From an uncultured Clostridia bacterium (lineage in GTDB: Bacteria > Bacillota > Clostridia > Christensenellales > CAG-917): DNA of 64,000 nt. The notes beneath the pieces were generated by a model. It searched no databases. It was given only the letters and a program-made list of their open reading frames with translations, and was not told where the DNA came from. The DNA lies in the NCBI GenBank assembly GCA_944332995.1, contig CALVKR010000003.1, positions 186,001-250,000 on the forward strand, given 5' to 3'. Position 1 is the first letter of the stretch. Each line of letters begins with the position of its first letter. The position numbers and the translations under genes are program-made. Shown here piece by piece: positions 37,128-45,776 of this stretch.

Positions 37128-38318
37128 TTACGCTTTTAAATCTTTCACCACTTGTTTAAAGATAGCCATTGCCTTTACGACGTTTTCTCTGTTGCCGAAA
37201 GCGGTAAGACGGAAGTAGCCGTCGCCGTGCACGCCGAAACCGACGCCGGGAGTTCCCACCACGCCGTAGCTTAAGAGCAGGTCGAAAAAGTCCCACGAAT
37301 TCATATTGCCGGGGCACTTGAGCCAGATATAAGGCGAGTTTTTGCCGCCCACGTACCAGATGCCGAGCTCGCCTAACGTATCCATCATAACCTTGGCGTT
37401 GCCGAGATAATAGGAAATGTTTTCTCTTGTCTGTTTATATCCCTCGTCGGTGAATACCGCCTCGGCACCTCTTTGAATGACGTATGAAACGCCGTTAAAT
37501 TTCGTTGTCTGACGTCTGAGCCACATTTTGTTGAGGCTCGTATTTTCAAAGACGAGGTCCATGGGTACAACGGTGTATCCGCATCTCGTTCCCGTAAAGC
37601 CTGCCGTTTTGGAAAGAGAGCATATCTCTATGGCACAGGTTTTTGCGCCCTCTATCTCGTATATGGATGTGGGAAGCGTCTTATCCTGAATGAAAGCCTC
37701 GTAAGCGCTGTCAAATAAAATTATCGCACCCTTTTTATTGGCGTAGTCCACCCACGCTTTAAGCCCCGCCTTGTCGTATACGGCGCCCGTGGGATTGCAG
37801 GGCGAACAGATATAGATAATATCGGCGTCCACACTCTCGTCGGGAAGCGGCAGGAAGTTGTTTTGAGCGTTGCCCTCGAAAAACTTGACTTTTCTGCCTG
37901 CCATGACGTTGGTGTCGAGATATACGGGATAAACTATATCGCTCATCAAAACCGTGTTGTCCACCGAGAAGATATCCAAAATGTTGCCGAGGTCGCTCTT
38001 TGCTCCGTCGGAAACGAATATCTCGTCGGAAGAGAGCGTCACGCCCTTCGTCTTATAATAATCGGAAATCTTATCCCTCAAAAAGGCGTAGCCCTGTTCC
38101 TCGCCGTAGCCTTTAAAAGTTTTGGCGTCGCCCATCTCCTCGCTCGCCTTGACAAGCACCTTTACGACTATCTTCGGGAGCGGAAGCGTAACGTCGCCTA
38201 TACCCAAACGGATAATCTCCTTGTCGGGGTGAGCGGCTTTAAACTCGTTTACCTTTTTGGCAATAGTGGAAAAAAGATAACCTTCTTCTACGTTGTGATA
38301 ATTTGAATTGATTTTCAT
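37128..38318 (-). CDS. dapL: LL-diaminopimelate aminotransferase
   Basis: A 396-residue fold-type I PLP enzyme. RLGIGDVTLPLP, FVSDGAKSDLGNI, PVYLDTNVMAG and SLSKTAGFTGTRCGY (with the PLP Lys) are the DapL signatures. It converts tetrahydrodipicolinate straight to LL-diaminopimelate, bypassing the succinylase or acetylase routes. DapF, which finishes meso-DAP, is encoded about 1.6 kb upstream beyond guaA on the same strand. GAGG lies 6 nt before the ATG. Confidence 0.96.
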   Translation of the reverse strand: MKINSNYHNVEEGYLFSTIAKKVNEFKAAHPDKEIIRLGIGDVTLPLPKIVVKVLVKASEEMGDAKTFKGYGEEQGYAFLRDKISDYYKTKGVTLSSDEIFVSDGAKSDLGNILDIFSVDNTVLMSDIVYPVYLDTNVMAGRKVKFFEGNAQNNFLPLPDESVDADIIYICSPCNPTGAVYDKAGLKAWVDYANKKGAIILFDSAYEAFIQDKTLPTSIYEIEGAKTCAIEICSLSKTAGFTGTRCGYTVVPMDLVFENTSLNKMWLRRQTTKFNGVSYVIQRGAEAVFTDEGYKQTRENISYYLGNAKVMMDTLGELGIWYVGGKNSPYIWLKCPGNMNSWDFFDLLLSYGVVGTPGVGFGVHGDGYFRLTAFGNRENVVKAMAIFKQVVKDLKA

Positions 38319-38434
38319 ATATACCTCATATGATAATAAATTTCGCTGTTAATACCGATTCTTGTTTTTACTGATTTGTTTTTTGTCTGTTATACCTATT
38401 TATTTGGCAATGGACTTTTGCAATCCGTCAAAAT

Positions 38435-39961
38435 TTATTCCCACTCTATAGTGGCGGGCGGTTTGCCCGATATGTCGTAAACTATTCTCGACACGCCGTC
38501 CACCTCGTTTGAAATTCTCGATGAGGCACGCTCTAAAACCTCGTGCGGCACTTTGCAGTATTCCGCCGTCATAAAGTCGCTCGTGTTTACCGCCCTTAGT
38601 GCCAAGATATAGTCGTAGGTTCTGAAGTCACCCATGACGCCCACCGAGCGCATATTCGTGAGCACGGCAAAGTATTGGCTTGCCCCCACGTTCGCCTTTT
38701 CCATTTCATAGGTAAAAATTGCGTCCGCCTCTTTTAAAATGTTAAGTTTTTCCTCAGTTATCTCGCCTATTATTCTGACGGCAAGTCCGGGACCCGGGAA
38801 GGGCTGACGGTATACGAGTTTGTCGGGAAGCCCGAGCTTTTTACCTATCTGCCTTACCTCGTCTTTAAACAAACCTCTGAGCGGCTCGACAAGCGTGGTA
38901 AAACTCATATTTTTGGGAAGTCCGCCCACGTTGTGGTGACTCTTTATATTTGCGCTGTTCTTTGCGCCCGATTCGATGACGTCGGGATATATCGTGCCCT
39001 GCGCCAAAAATTTGACGTTGCCGAATTTCTTGGATTCGTCCTCGAACACTTTGATAAACTCTGCGCCTATTATCTTTCTCTTAGTTTCGGGGTCGGTAAC
39101 GCCCTTTAGTTTTTCCAAAAATCTGTCTTTTGCGTTGACTCTTATAAATCTTAGGTCAAAAGGCTTGAACGCCGCCTCGACGTCGTCGCCCTCGTTTTTC
39201 CTCATCAGACCGTGGTCGACGAATATGCACACAAGCTGACTGCCTATCGCCTTTGAAAGAAGCGCCGCCACGACTGAGCTGTCCACGCCGCCGCTGAGAC
39301 CGAGTATGACCGTCTCATCACCCACAGTCTCTCTGACGAGCTTTATCTGCTCTTCGATATAGCCTTCCATCGTATAGTCGCCCGTCGCTCCGCAGACGCC
39401 GAACACGAAATTTCTGAGCATTTCTTTTCCGTTTTCCGTGTGTTGCACTTCGGGGTGGAATTGCACGGCGTAAAGTTTTTTGGCGTCGTTTGCCATTGCC
39501 GCCGTCGGACAATCCTTAGTCTTTGCCACCGCCTTAAAGCCTGTCGGAACGGTCTTTACGTAGTCGGTATGCGACATGAGCGCAACCTGCTTTTTATCCA
39601 TGCCGTCAAACAAAACACAATCGCCCGTTATCTCGGTATCTATCTTGCCGTATTCGCTCACGTTGCACGAAACGACTTCCCCGCCGAGCTTATACGCCAT
39701 AAGCTGCATACCGTAGCAAATGCCGAGAATAGGAATGCCTAGCTCAAACAGCGCCTTATCGCAGGTCGGGGCGTTTTCTCCGTAAACGGAATTGGGGCCG
39801 CCCGTAAGCACGATGCCTATAGGGTTCATCTTTTTTATCTCGTCAACGGGCATATCGCCGGATTTAATGATAGAGAGAACGTGCATCTCTCTTATTCTTC
39901 TTGCAATCAGTTCTTTATACTGACCGCCGAAATCCAAAACCAAAACAGTCTGATTGTTCAA
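38435..39961 (-). CDS. guaA: GMP synthase (glutamine-hydrolysing)
   Basis: A 508-residue protein of normal length: N-terminal class I glutaminase (about 5-190) with GICYGMQ holding the nucleophile Cys and FHPEVQHTE holding the His-Glu pair, then the ATP-pyrophosphatase domain (LSGGVDSSV, about 224) and the dimerisation domain ending PPATIEWE. It turns XMP into GMP. Its start overlaps the stop of dapF by ATGA, so translation is coupled, an unusual purine/lysine gene pairing. No purine riboswitch is visible upstream. Confidence 0.97.
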   Translation of the reverse strand: MNNQTVLVLDFGGQYKELIARRIREMHVLSIIKSGDMPVDEIKKMNPIGIVLTGGPNSVYGENAPTCDKALFELGIPILGICYGMQLMAYKLGGEVVSCNVSEYGKIDTEITGDCVLFDGMDKKQVALMSHTDYVKTVPTGFKAVAKTKDCPTAAMANDAKKLYAVQFHPEVQHTENGKEMLRNFVFGVCGATGDYTMEGYIEEQIKLVRETVGDETVILGLSGGVDSSVVAALLSKAIGSQLVCIFVDHGLMRKNEGDDVEAAFKPFDLRFIRVNAKDRFLEKLKGVTDPETKRKIIGAEFIKVFEDESKKFGNVKFLAQGTIYPDVIESGAKNSANIKSHHNVGGLPKNMSFTTLVEPLRGLFKDEVRQIGKKLGLPDKLVYRQPFPGPGLAVRIIGEITEEKLNILKEADAIFTYEMEKANVGASQYFAVLTNMRSVGVMGDFRTYDYILALRAVNTSDFMTAEYCKVPHEVLERASSRISNEVDGVSRIVYDISGKPPATIEWE

Positions 39962-40803
39962 ATTTCTACCTCCCCGTTAAAGACGACTGCCGCGGCTCCC
40001 GTCATCATAACGCTCTCGCTTGTATAGTTTATCGTCAGTTCTCCGCCTATAAGGCTGACGGTTATATCTTTGCCCATATCTGCATAACCGCTGAGCACGG
40101 CGGCTACTGCGCTGGCACACGCTCCCGTTCCGCAGGCGAGAGTCTCTCCGCTTCCTCTTTCCCAAACTCTCATCTTGAGTTTGTTACGGCCGAGAACTTC
40201 GATAAATTCCGTATTTATTCTGTCGGGGAAAATATCGGCGTTCTCGAAAACGGGGCCTATCTTTTCCAGGTCAAGTCCGTCCACCGAATCGACGAACACC
40301 ACGCAATGCGGATTGCCCATCGAAACGCAGGTTATGACTTCCTCTTTATTTCCTATCATCGCCTTTTCGGAAATTATCTTTCCTTTTTTAAGCGTGACGG
40401 GTATCTTTTCCGCTTCGAGTTCGGCTTGTCCCATATCCACCTTGACTTTGGCGATTTTGCCGTCCTCGCCCTCGTATAGCGTAAGATATTTTATTCCCGA
40501 AAGAGTTTCGATAGAAATCTCTTTTTTGTCCACCATAGCGTTATCAAAAAGATACTTGCCCACACACCTTATGGCGTTTCCGCACATCTTACCCTCGCTT
40601 CCGTCGAGATTGAACATTCTCATCTTGGCGTCGGCTACCTTTGAGGGACAAATCAAAACTATGCCGTCGCCGCCTATTCCGAAATGACGGTCGCTCAGCT
40701 TTACGGCAAGTTCGTTCGGATTTTCGATTTCCTGTTTGAAACAATCAAAATAGATGTAGTCGTTTCCTATACCCTGCATCTTGGTAAAAAACAATTTTTT
40801 CAT
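39958..40803 (-). CDS. dapF: Diaminopimelate epimerase
   Basis: A 281-residue protein with the two catalytic Cys motifs of Dap[11 protein letters not shown] in the first half and [12 protein letters not shown] in the second. It turns LL-DAP into meso-DAP for peptidoglycan and lysine. The ATG at 40803 has AGAGGA 3-4 nt upstream; a longer frame from 40830 would run through the -10 box. A consensus promoter lies upstream, so dapF is the first gene of a dapF-guaA unit. Confidence 0.95.
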   Translation of the reverse strand: MKKLFFTKMQGIGNDYIYFDCFKQEIENPNELAVKLSDRHFGIGGDGIVLICPSKVADAKMRMFNLDGSEGKMCGNAIRCVGKYLFDNAMVDKKEISIETLSGIKYLTLYEGEDGKIAKVKVDMGQAELEAEKIPVTLKKGKIISEKAMIGNKEEVITCVSMGNPHCVVFVDSVDGLDLEKIGPVFENADIFPDRINTEFIEVLGRNKLKMRVWERGSGETLACGTGACASAVAAVLSGYADMGKDITVSLIGGELTINYTSESVMMTGAAAVVFNGEVEI

Positions 40804-40818
40804 AAGTCCTCTGCCTAA

Positions 40819-40847
40819 ATTATAATACATAAAAAAAATTCAGGCAA
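40819..40847 (-). promoter_or_regulatory. Promoter TTGCCT-N17-TATAAT for dapF-guaA
   Basis: The -35 box is at 40842-40847 and a perfect -10 box at 40819-40824. It is the same hexamer pair as the promoter of the GlmU-GlmM fusion gene. Confidence 0.75.
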
Positions 40848-40850
40848 TAA

Positions 40851-40873
40851 AAAAAGCCCCATTAGAGGGCTCA
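40851..40873 (-). terminator. Second terminator upstream of dapF
   Basis: On the minus strand AGCCC, a loop of about 7, GGGCT and TTTTTTT. It protects the dapF promoter from read-through. Confidence 0.75.
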
Positions 40874-41010
40874 AGTTTTGAATTTTTAAATGCGACGGCA
40901 TTTAAAACAAACTCGGGGTTTACCTGCAAAGCAATAGCGGTTTGTCCGTTGCCCTGTCCTTTTTTGCCGGTTTCCCTGCCCGGGCTTGTCCGTTGCCTTG
41001 TCTTATAAAA

Positions 41011-41035
41011 AACAAAACGGCTTTCGCCGTTTTGC
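41011..41035 (-). terminator. Terminator after the membrane protein gene
   Basis: AAAACGGC, loop TTTC, GCCGTTTT, then TTTTTTAT on the minus strand, about 10 nt past the stop of the gene at 41046. Confidence 0.85.
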
Positions 41036-41045
41036 ATAGTCGGGT

Positions 41046-42047
41046 TCAGTTGTCGGACAAATCGTCGCTTGCCACCTTGTCTTTGGCTCTTTTGAGTTTA
41101 AAGGAAAGTTTGCCGTTTTCGTCCTTTTCGACGTATTGCTCGACTTTGCGAGCGGCGGCGTCCTTCAGCTCGGCTACTTTGTCTTTTGCCTTTGCCGTCT
41201 TGTCTTTAAAAGAGGCAAAAAAACCTTTGCTCTTTTCCGCCTTTTCCGCCTCAGGCTCGGCGTTTTCTATCACGTTTACCTCACCCGCCGTCTGAAGCTC
41301 GCCCTCTTCGCTTTGGCGTGCGATAAGCGCTCTCTCCTCTTTCTCTTTTTGCCTTAACTGCTTTTTCTCTTCCTTCTGCGCCTTTTTTAGCGCTTTAAGT
41401 TTTTTCCTCGTCTCTCTCTTTTTGACGTAGTTCACCACCTGAGTCAGAGTGGGACTTTCGTTTATCTTTTCCTCAATCGCTTCCTTTGCCGCCTGTGCGC
41501 CGAGTTTGGCAAGCTTGGGTATGAGGTTTGAAAGTATCAAAACGACAATCTTAAAAACAATAGATAGCACGGCAAATATAAGCGTGGCAATCGTTATCAC
41601 CCAGGACAGTATCCTCTCCGTTTCGCTTCCCGAAAAACTGTAAAGCAAAACCGTTATGGTGAGGGAGCAATAGACGACGTTGAGTATTCCTTTAAATACG
41701 GCTATCCCCGTCTTATAAGTCTTTAAAAGCATGCGCTTTTTCTTTTTGCCCTCGGATGCGAATATCAACAGCGCAATAAAAATCAGTATGTATGCGCCCA
41801 ATATTCCGAAAGCGACGTATCTGTATGTCGGCTCTCCGAATTTGCCGAAAACGGAATATATCAGAAATCCCGTGCTGATAATCATCGAGATTACCGTCCA
41901 GGCAAGCGAAAACTTCTGCAAAAGCGCAATCTTGTCTTTGAGCTCCTGCATAGCCGTTTTCTTTGGCGACGTATCCTCTTTAAAATCGCCGTCTGTCTCG
42001 GCAGGCGTCTTGACTTCTTTCTCAAGCAATTCCGTATCTTTTTCCAT
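41046..42047 (-). CDS. Membrane protein with a long charged tail, unknown function
   Basis: A 333-residue protein. About 40 polar residues come first, then four hydrophobic helices (about 45-65, 75-95, 115-135 and 145-175), then a 150-residue Lys/Glu-rich tail with coiled-coil and KAKDKVAELKDAA-type amphipathic repeats. I do not recognise a family. The start has no usual ribosome site (only GAAG 2 nt upstream), but a promoter ends 6 nt before the ATG, so the mRNA may be leaderless. Confidence 0.75.
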   Translation of the reverse strand: MEKDTELLEKEVKTPAETDGDFKEDTSPKKTAMQELKDKIALLQKFSLAWTVISMIISTGFLIYSVFGKFGEPTYRYVAFGILGAYILIFIALLIFASEGKKKKRMLLKTYKTGIAVFKGILNVVYCSLTITVLLYSFSGSETERILSWVITIATLIFAVLSIVFKIVVLILSNLIPKLAKLGAQAAKEAIEEKINESPTLTQVVNYVKKRETRKKLKALKKAQKEEKKQLRQKEKEERALIARQSEEGELQTAGEVNVIENAEPEAEKAEKSKGFFASFKDKTAKAKDKVAELKDAAARKVEQYVEKDENGKLSFKLKRAKDKVASDDLSDN

Positions 42048-42053
42048 AACTTC

Positions 42054-42082
42054 ATTTTAAAGCAAATCGACAAAAAATGCAA
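42054..42082 (-). promoter_or_regulatory. Promoter TTGCAT-N17-TAAAAT, possibly leaderless
   Basis: The -35 box is at 42077-42082 and the -10 box at 42054-42059, six nt from the ATG at 42047. Confidence 0.65.
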
Positions 42083-42204
42083 CCCTATCAAAAGAGGTAA
42101 ATCTTCCCAAATAAATCACGCCCCGACATATCCACGATGAGTGTCATCAAAAAGTTGAATTTTCATAGCCTTGCTATTTTCATAAGCATATCGCTTTCGG
42201 CTCA

Positions 42205-43476
42205 TTATGCCGATATACCTTTGCAAATATCGGAAATATCTTCATACAAAAGCGTATCTTTCTTGACAAGTTCCGCCGCAATTTTTTCCACAAACGTCCA
42301 ATTCTTTCGCAGAACGGTTTTTGCCTCTTCATAAAAACGGGAAAGCATGGAGCTGCGTTCTGCGACAATTTTTTCGTTTTGGCTTATCGAATCCAGGTTA
42401 AACATATTATCCGGTTTAAACAGCGCAAATCCGCTCGCCGCATAATCGGCAACAAACCTCTGCACGATGGCAGATGCACGGTCTATATCACTCTTTGCGC
42501 CTACGTCAAGTCTTCCGTATTTAAGTTCAATAGCGGCTTTGCCTGCAAGCAAAGCAATCACTCTTTCCCGCATCCGATCATACGAGCTGAAATAATTTTC
42601 TCTTTTGAAAATCTGCACGACGCCACGCTCATCGCTTTTGCCGGGACACACCGAAATAAGCCCGACGCTCTCGGGATCAAACGCAAGCGCCACCACGGCA
42701 TGACCCGCTTCATGGAATGAGACTTCTTCTCTTTCCTCCGCCCCCATTTCATTGAAGGAATCCCTAGATTTAAAAATTTTATTCAAAACTGCACGCACGA
42801 AATGTTCTCGCCCTATCTCGGATTTATTTTCAAATCCTGCGTAAATTCCTGCCTCGTTTAGCACCGATTCGAGCGCCGCACAGGAATTTCCGTCCATCAG
42901 CAGAGCAACGCTTTCCGCTGTCACGCTCGCATCTACTTTTTTATCCGAAAGATAATGCTTGACGATTTCCACCGCCTCTTTGCGGTTAGGAGGACAGATT
43001 TCAAGAACACGGTCAAATCTGCCCTCACGTCGCAAAGAATAAGGCAATGTTCGGAGCGAATTTGCAGTCGCAATTACAAATACATCTGTTCCGTTTACTT
43101 CATCGATTCCCGATTGCACGGCAATAAATTCTGCGGGATTTCTCGATTCCGTTTCAGAGGCAAACTTATCGAGGTCGTCCAGAAAAATGACGGAAGGCGC
43201 ATGCGATTTTGCCTCGGCAAACAAATTCCTGATAGTATCGATAAACGCATCGTCTGCCTTATCTTTCCTACAGGTATAACACACCCTGCCCATTTCCTCA
43301 ACGAGCGCAGACGCCATCAGCGTCTTTCCTACCCCCGGCACACCGTGAAACAAAATTCCGCGCGGAAGTTTTACCCCCAATGTCGCATACTTTTCGGGAT
43401 TTTTCACCATGTCACACAGCTGAAACAATTCCTCTTTTTCTTTCTCATAGCCGATTACTTTGTCAAACGCACTCAT
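42205..43476 (-). CDS. Soluble FtsH-like AAA ATPase/M41 zinc protease
   Basis: A 423-residue protein made of the two catalytic domains of FtsH without its membrane anchor. The AAA part has Walker A GVPGVGKT (45-52), Walker B VIFLDDLD (96-103, Asp in place of the usual Glu) and an arginine-rich RREGRFDR second region of homology. The M41 part has HEAGH (255-259) and the third zinc ligand Asp330 in GAKSDIDRAS. FtsH is normally over 600 residues with two membrane helices; none is present here, so this is probably a cytosolic unfoldase-protease. Target proteins are unknown. GAGG lies 6 nt before the ATG. It is divergent from the TIR gene, and a perfect palindrome sits in its promoter. Confidence 0.88.
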   Translation of the reverse strand: MSAFDKVIGYEKEKEELFQLCDMVKNPEKYATLGVKLPRGILFHGVPGVGKTLMASALVEEMGRVCYTCRKDKADDAFIDTIRNLFAEAKSHAPSVIFLDDLDKFASETESRNPAEFIAVQSGIDEVNGTDVFVIATANSLRTLPYSLRREGRFDRVLEICPPNRKEAVEIVKHYLSDKKVDASVTAESVALLMDGNSCAALESVLNEAGIYAGFENKSEIGREHFVRAVLNKIFKSRDSFNEMGAEEREEVSFHEAGHAVVALAFDPESVGLISVCPGKSDERGVVQIFKRENYFSSYDRMRERVIALLAGKAAIELKYGRLDVGAKSDIDRASAIVQRFVADYAASGFALFKPDNMFNLDSISQNEKIVAERSSMLSRFYEEAKTVLRKNWTFVEKIAAELVKKDTLLYEDISDICKGISA

Positions 43477-43518
43477 AAAATACCTCGCTTTGTTTTATTT
43501 TCGTGTACATTATGCAAC

Positions 43519-43542
43519 ATTATATGTCCCTTTTTTGGGACA
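43519..43542 (-). promoter_or_regulatory. -10 box with an adjoining 18-bp perfect palindrome
   Basis: TATAAT on the minus strand (43519-43524) directly abuts TGTCCC-TTTTTT-GGGACA (43525-43542). The palindrome fills the spacer between the -10 box and a T-rich -35 region, the classic place for a repressor site. The rest of the divergent gap (43543-43815) shows no convincing gene; a minus-strand 71-codon frame at 43677-43892 has no ribosome site and runs into the TIR gene. Confidence 0.6.
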
Positions 43543-43815
43543 AAAAAATAATGCGCTAAAACCTATATCGTCAATGCAGGATAAATGAAAAATTAATGAA
43601 AAATTGGCACCATAATTACCCGAGCTTTAAAGCACGCAGCCACTGCCATAATGCATACGAATAAAACTACAAAACTCTAAGCAAATCCGTTACTCGGCTG
43701 TGTCAGCCCGCCAAACAATATTCGCATTGCACTACTCAGCCGTCGCTTTTTACCAGACAGAGGGACAATCAATGGATTTCCCTTTCGAGTTGTTTTTCGT
43801 TTATTAACTTTCTTG

Positions 43816-43844
43816 TTGAATTTGATTAACTTATATGATATAAT
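43816..43844 (+). promoter_or_regulatory. Promoter TTGAAT-N17-TATAAT for the TIR gene
   Basis: The -35 box is at 43816-43821 and a perfect -10 box at 43839-43844. The leader is about 20 nt and carries an AGGTGA ribosome site. Confidence 0.7.
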
Positions 43845-43869
43845 CGTATGGGATATAAAAGGTGAAATC

Positions 43870-45210
43870 ATGTACAAAGGACAAGAATACAATGTTTTTA
43901 TTTCATACAGAGGAGACAGAACGGGCGAATTAGGCGCTTCTATTTATAAAGACCTGCTACACTACAAAAACGCCGACAAGAAAAACGAGTTTGCTCCCTT
44001 CTTCGCCCCTCTATGCATACCTAAAGGCGAAGATTTCAAACAGGCTATCGCAAGCGTTTTAGCGGACGTCAAATGTTTTATCCTGCTTCTGGATAAAGAC
44101 TATTTCCGAAACTGCAAGAATGACGACGATATGGTCTTTTTTGAACTGCAAACGGCTCTTTCCAATTCAAACATTTCTTTTGTGCCCGTCGCTCTTCCGG
44201 AATTTTCATACGACAATCAACCCGAGCTTTTAAGCTGTTTCGAGACTTCGGAAATAAACAGAATACGGCATATCAATCCTGTAAATTATCTCGGTGTCTA
44301 CAATTTTAAAGCGGAAATTGATTTGATTCCGGTTATTCTATCCACATTAAACTCCACGCATACGCAGTCGGCATCGCCTGCAATCTTCAATCTTGATATA
44401 AACGAATTCAGAAAGGTCAGCGATAAAAAATTCACTTTCGGCCGCTATCCTCAGTCCGTCGTATCGGACCTGGATCTGATAGATAAAATTGCAACGGGTA
44501 TGTTTAACGGCGAAACTTCTTTAAACCCCAACACATACACTTTGCAATTCAGAGATAAAGCTTTTGCCACGATTGCCGAAAATCCTTTTAACAAAACGAA
44601 ATTCGACAACGGCAAGGTTATCAATGCCGGAGCAAGAAATTATTATGAATTGAGTCCCATCGTATGGCAAGTGCTTTTTGAAAACGACGACTACTATTTC
44701 GCCATCACGGATAAAATTATAGACGCCGTTCAATTCAGCCTTAACAGATTTCCCCAACGCTTAGACAACAACAAGTTCTGCCCCGCCAACAGTTGGGAAA
44801 CATCCTATGTCCGCAGATGGTTAAATAACGAGTTTTTCTATGATGCCTTTACCGAATCTGAAAGAGAAAAAATCGTTTACGTCAGGATCAACAATACCGA
44901 TAGCGGCTATTATCCGTCCACGTCCTCAGATACCAACGACAAGGTATTTTTGATTAGCCACAGCGAAATTTACAAAACGGATTGCGACGGTGCATTGACC
45001 ACAGATTACGCCAAGGCAAGAGGAGCATATTCGAGCACGAGTGCCAGCCATTACGGGAAAGGCGATTGGTGGACACGTTCCCCGGGCGTTACAAACGACT
45101 CCGTTGAAAACGTCGACCGACGCGGCTGCGTAAATGCCGTTCCGTTTTGCAATTACGTAGACGACACGGCGGCAAGCCTCCGCCCTTGTATTCTCATTAA
45201 AAAACAATGA
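43870..45210 (+). CDS. TIR domain fused to a DUF6273-like domain
   Basis: A 446-residue protein. Residues 6-160 are a TIR domain: YNVFISYRGDRTGE is the opening strand, LADVKCFILLLDKDYF the central strand, and FFELQTAL carries Glu92, at the position of the catalytic Glu of NAD-cleaving TIRs. From about 188 to 446 is a DUF6273-type domain: FTFGRYPQ, IVWQVL, SYVRRWLNNEFFYDAF, WWTRSPG and a final SLRPCILIKK. That domain resembles sulfatase-modifying/C-type-lectin-like folds as I recall, which often bind ligands; the link is inference. TIR plus a putative sensing domain is the layout of bacterial immune effectors. The ATG at 43870 has AGGTGA upstream. The stop overlaps the GNAT start by ATGA. Confidence 0.88.
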   Translation: MYKGQEYNVFISYRGDRTGELGASIYKDLLHYKNADKKNEFAPFFAPLCIPKGEDFKQAIASVLADVKCFILLLDKDYFRNCKNDDDMVFFELQTALSNSNISFVPVALPEFSYDNQPELLSCFETSEINRIRHINPVNYLGVYNFKAEIDLIPVILSTLNSTHTQSASPAIFNLDINEFRKVSDKKFTFGRYPQSVVSDLDLIDKIATGMFNGETSLNPNTYTLQFRDKAFATIAENPFNKTKFDNGKVINAGARNYYELSPIVWQVLFENDDYYFAITDKIIDAVQFSLNRFPQRLDNNKFCPANSWETSYVRRWLNNEFFYDAFTESEREKIVYVRINNTDSGYYPSTSSDTNDKVFLISHSEIYKTDCDGALTTDYAKARGAYSSTSASHYGKGDWWTRSPGVTNDSVENVDRRGCVNAVPFCNYVDDTAASLRPCILIKKQ

Positions 45211-45701
45211 TTATAAGACAATTAACTTCAAATGACTCCGCCATGCTCGAAAGCCTGATTTATGCTATTGAAAGCGGAATGGAAAATCGCCTTTGGTGGC
45301 TGCCTATAAACAGAATTTCAAGAAATCACTTTCTGGATCCCGAGTGGTGTTATTTTTTAGGCGTCTTCGATAAAGGCAAATTGGTTGCGGCGTCCTGCCT
45401 TTTTCTGAACGAGCACGAATTTAAAGAATCTTTAAAATCACTTGACGACGTCCCCTTGCCCGTAGCCGAAATAGGCAGATGTATGGTTATGCCCGCATAC
45501 CGTGGAAACAATCTTTTATTGACCGTCAACAAGGAATTGCTGTCCGTTGCAAAGGCAATCGGAATAAAGACGATAATAGTTACTATCCACCCCGACAATA
45601 TTGCCAGCAAGCGCTCCTTTCTCAAATTGGGGGCAGAATTAAAGGCAACCACAGTCAAAAACTCTTTTTACGACAGAGATATTTACACAATAAACGTTTG
45701 A
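45207..45701 (+). CDS. GNAT-family N-acetyltransferase coupled to the TIR gene
   Basis: A 164-residue protein. The middle strand VAEIGRCMVMPAYRGNNLLLTV carries the Q/R-x-x-G-x-[GN]-type acetyl-CoA loop (YRGNNLL), and the end HPDNIASKRSFLKLGAEL is the typical GNAT C-terminal helix and strand. It would move an acetyl group from acetyl-CoA to an amine; the target is unknown. The start codon lies inside the end of the TIR gene (ATGA overlap) with no independent ribosome site, so the two proteins are made together. Confidence 0.8.
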   Translation: MIIRQLTSNDSAMLESLIYAIESGMENRLWWLPINRISRNHFLDPEWCYFLGVFDKGKLVAASCLFLNEHEFKESLKSLDDVPLPVAEIGRCMVMPAYRGNNLLLTVNKELLSVAKAIGIKTIIVTIHPDNIASKRSFLKLGAELKATTVKNSFYDRDIYTINV

Positions 45702-45716
45702 AGCAATCCGGCTTTC

Positions 45717-45744
45717 TTGCGGTTATATTGAATAATAATAAAAT
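45717..45744 (+). promoter_or_regulatory. Promoter TTGCGG-N16-TAAAAT before the unknown gene
   Basis: The -35 box is at 45717-45722 and the -10 box at 45739-45744. It gives the gene at 45777 a short leader with an AAGGAG site, so that gene may be expressed apart from the TIR-GNAT pair. Confidence 0.5.
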
Positions 45745-45776
45745 TCGGCAATTTTTTATTACAAAAAGGAGAAGAT

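Noticed and set aside
43677-43892. 71-codon minus-strand ORF between the FtsH-like and TIR genes
   Set aside because: It overlaps the TIR promoter and start, has no ribosome site and no recognisable protein features.
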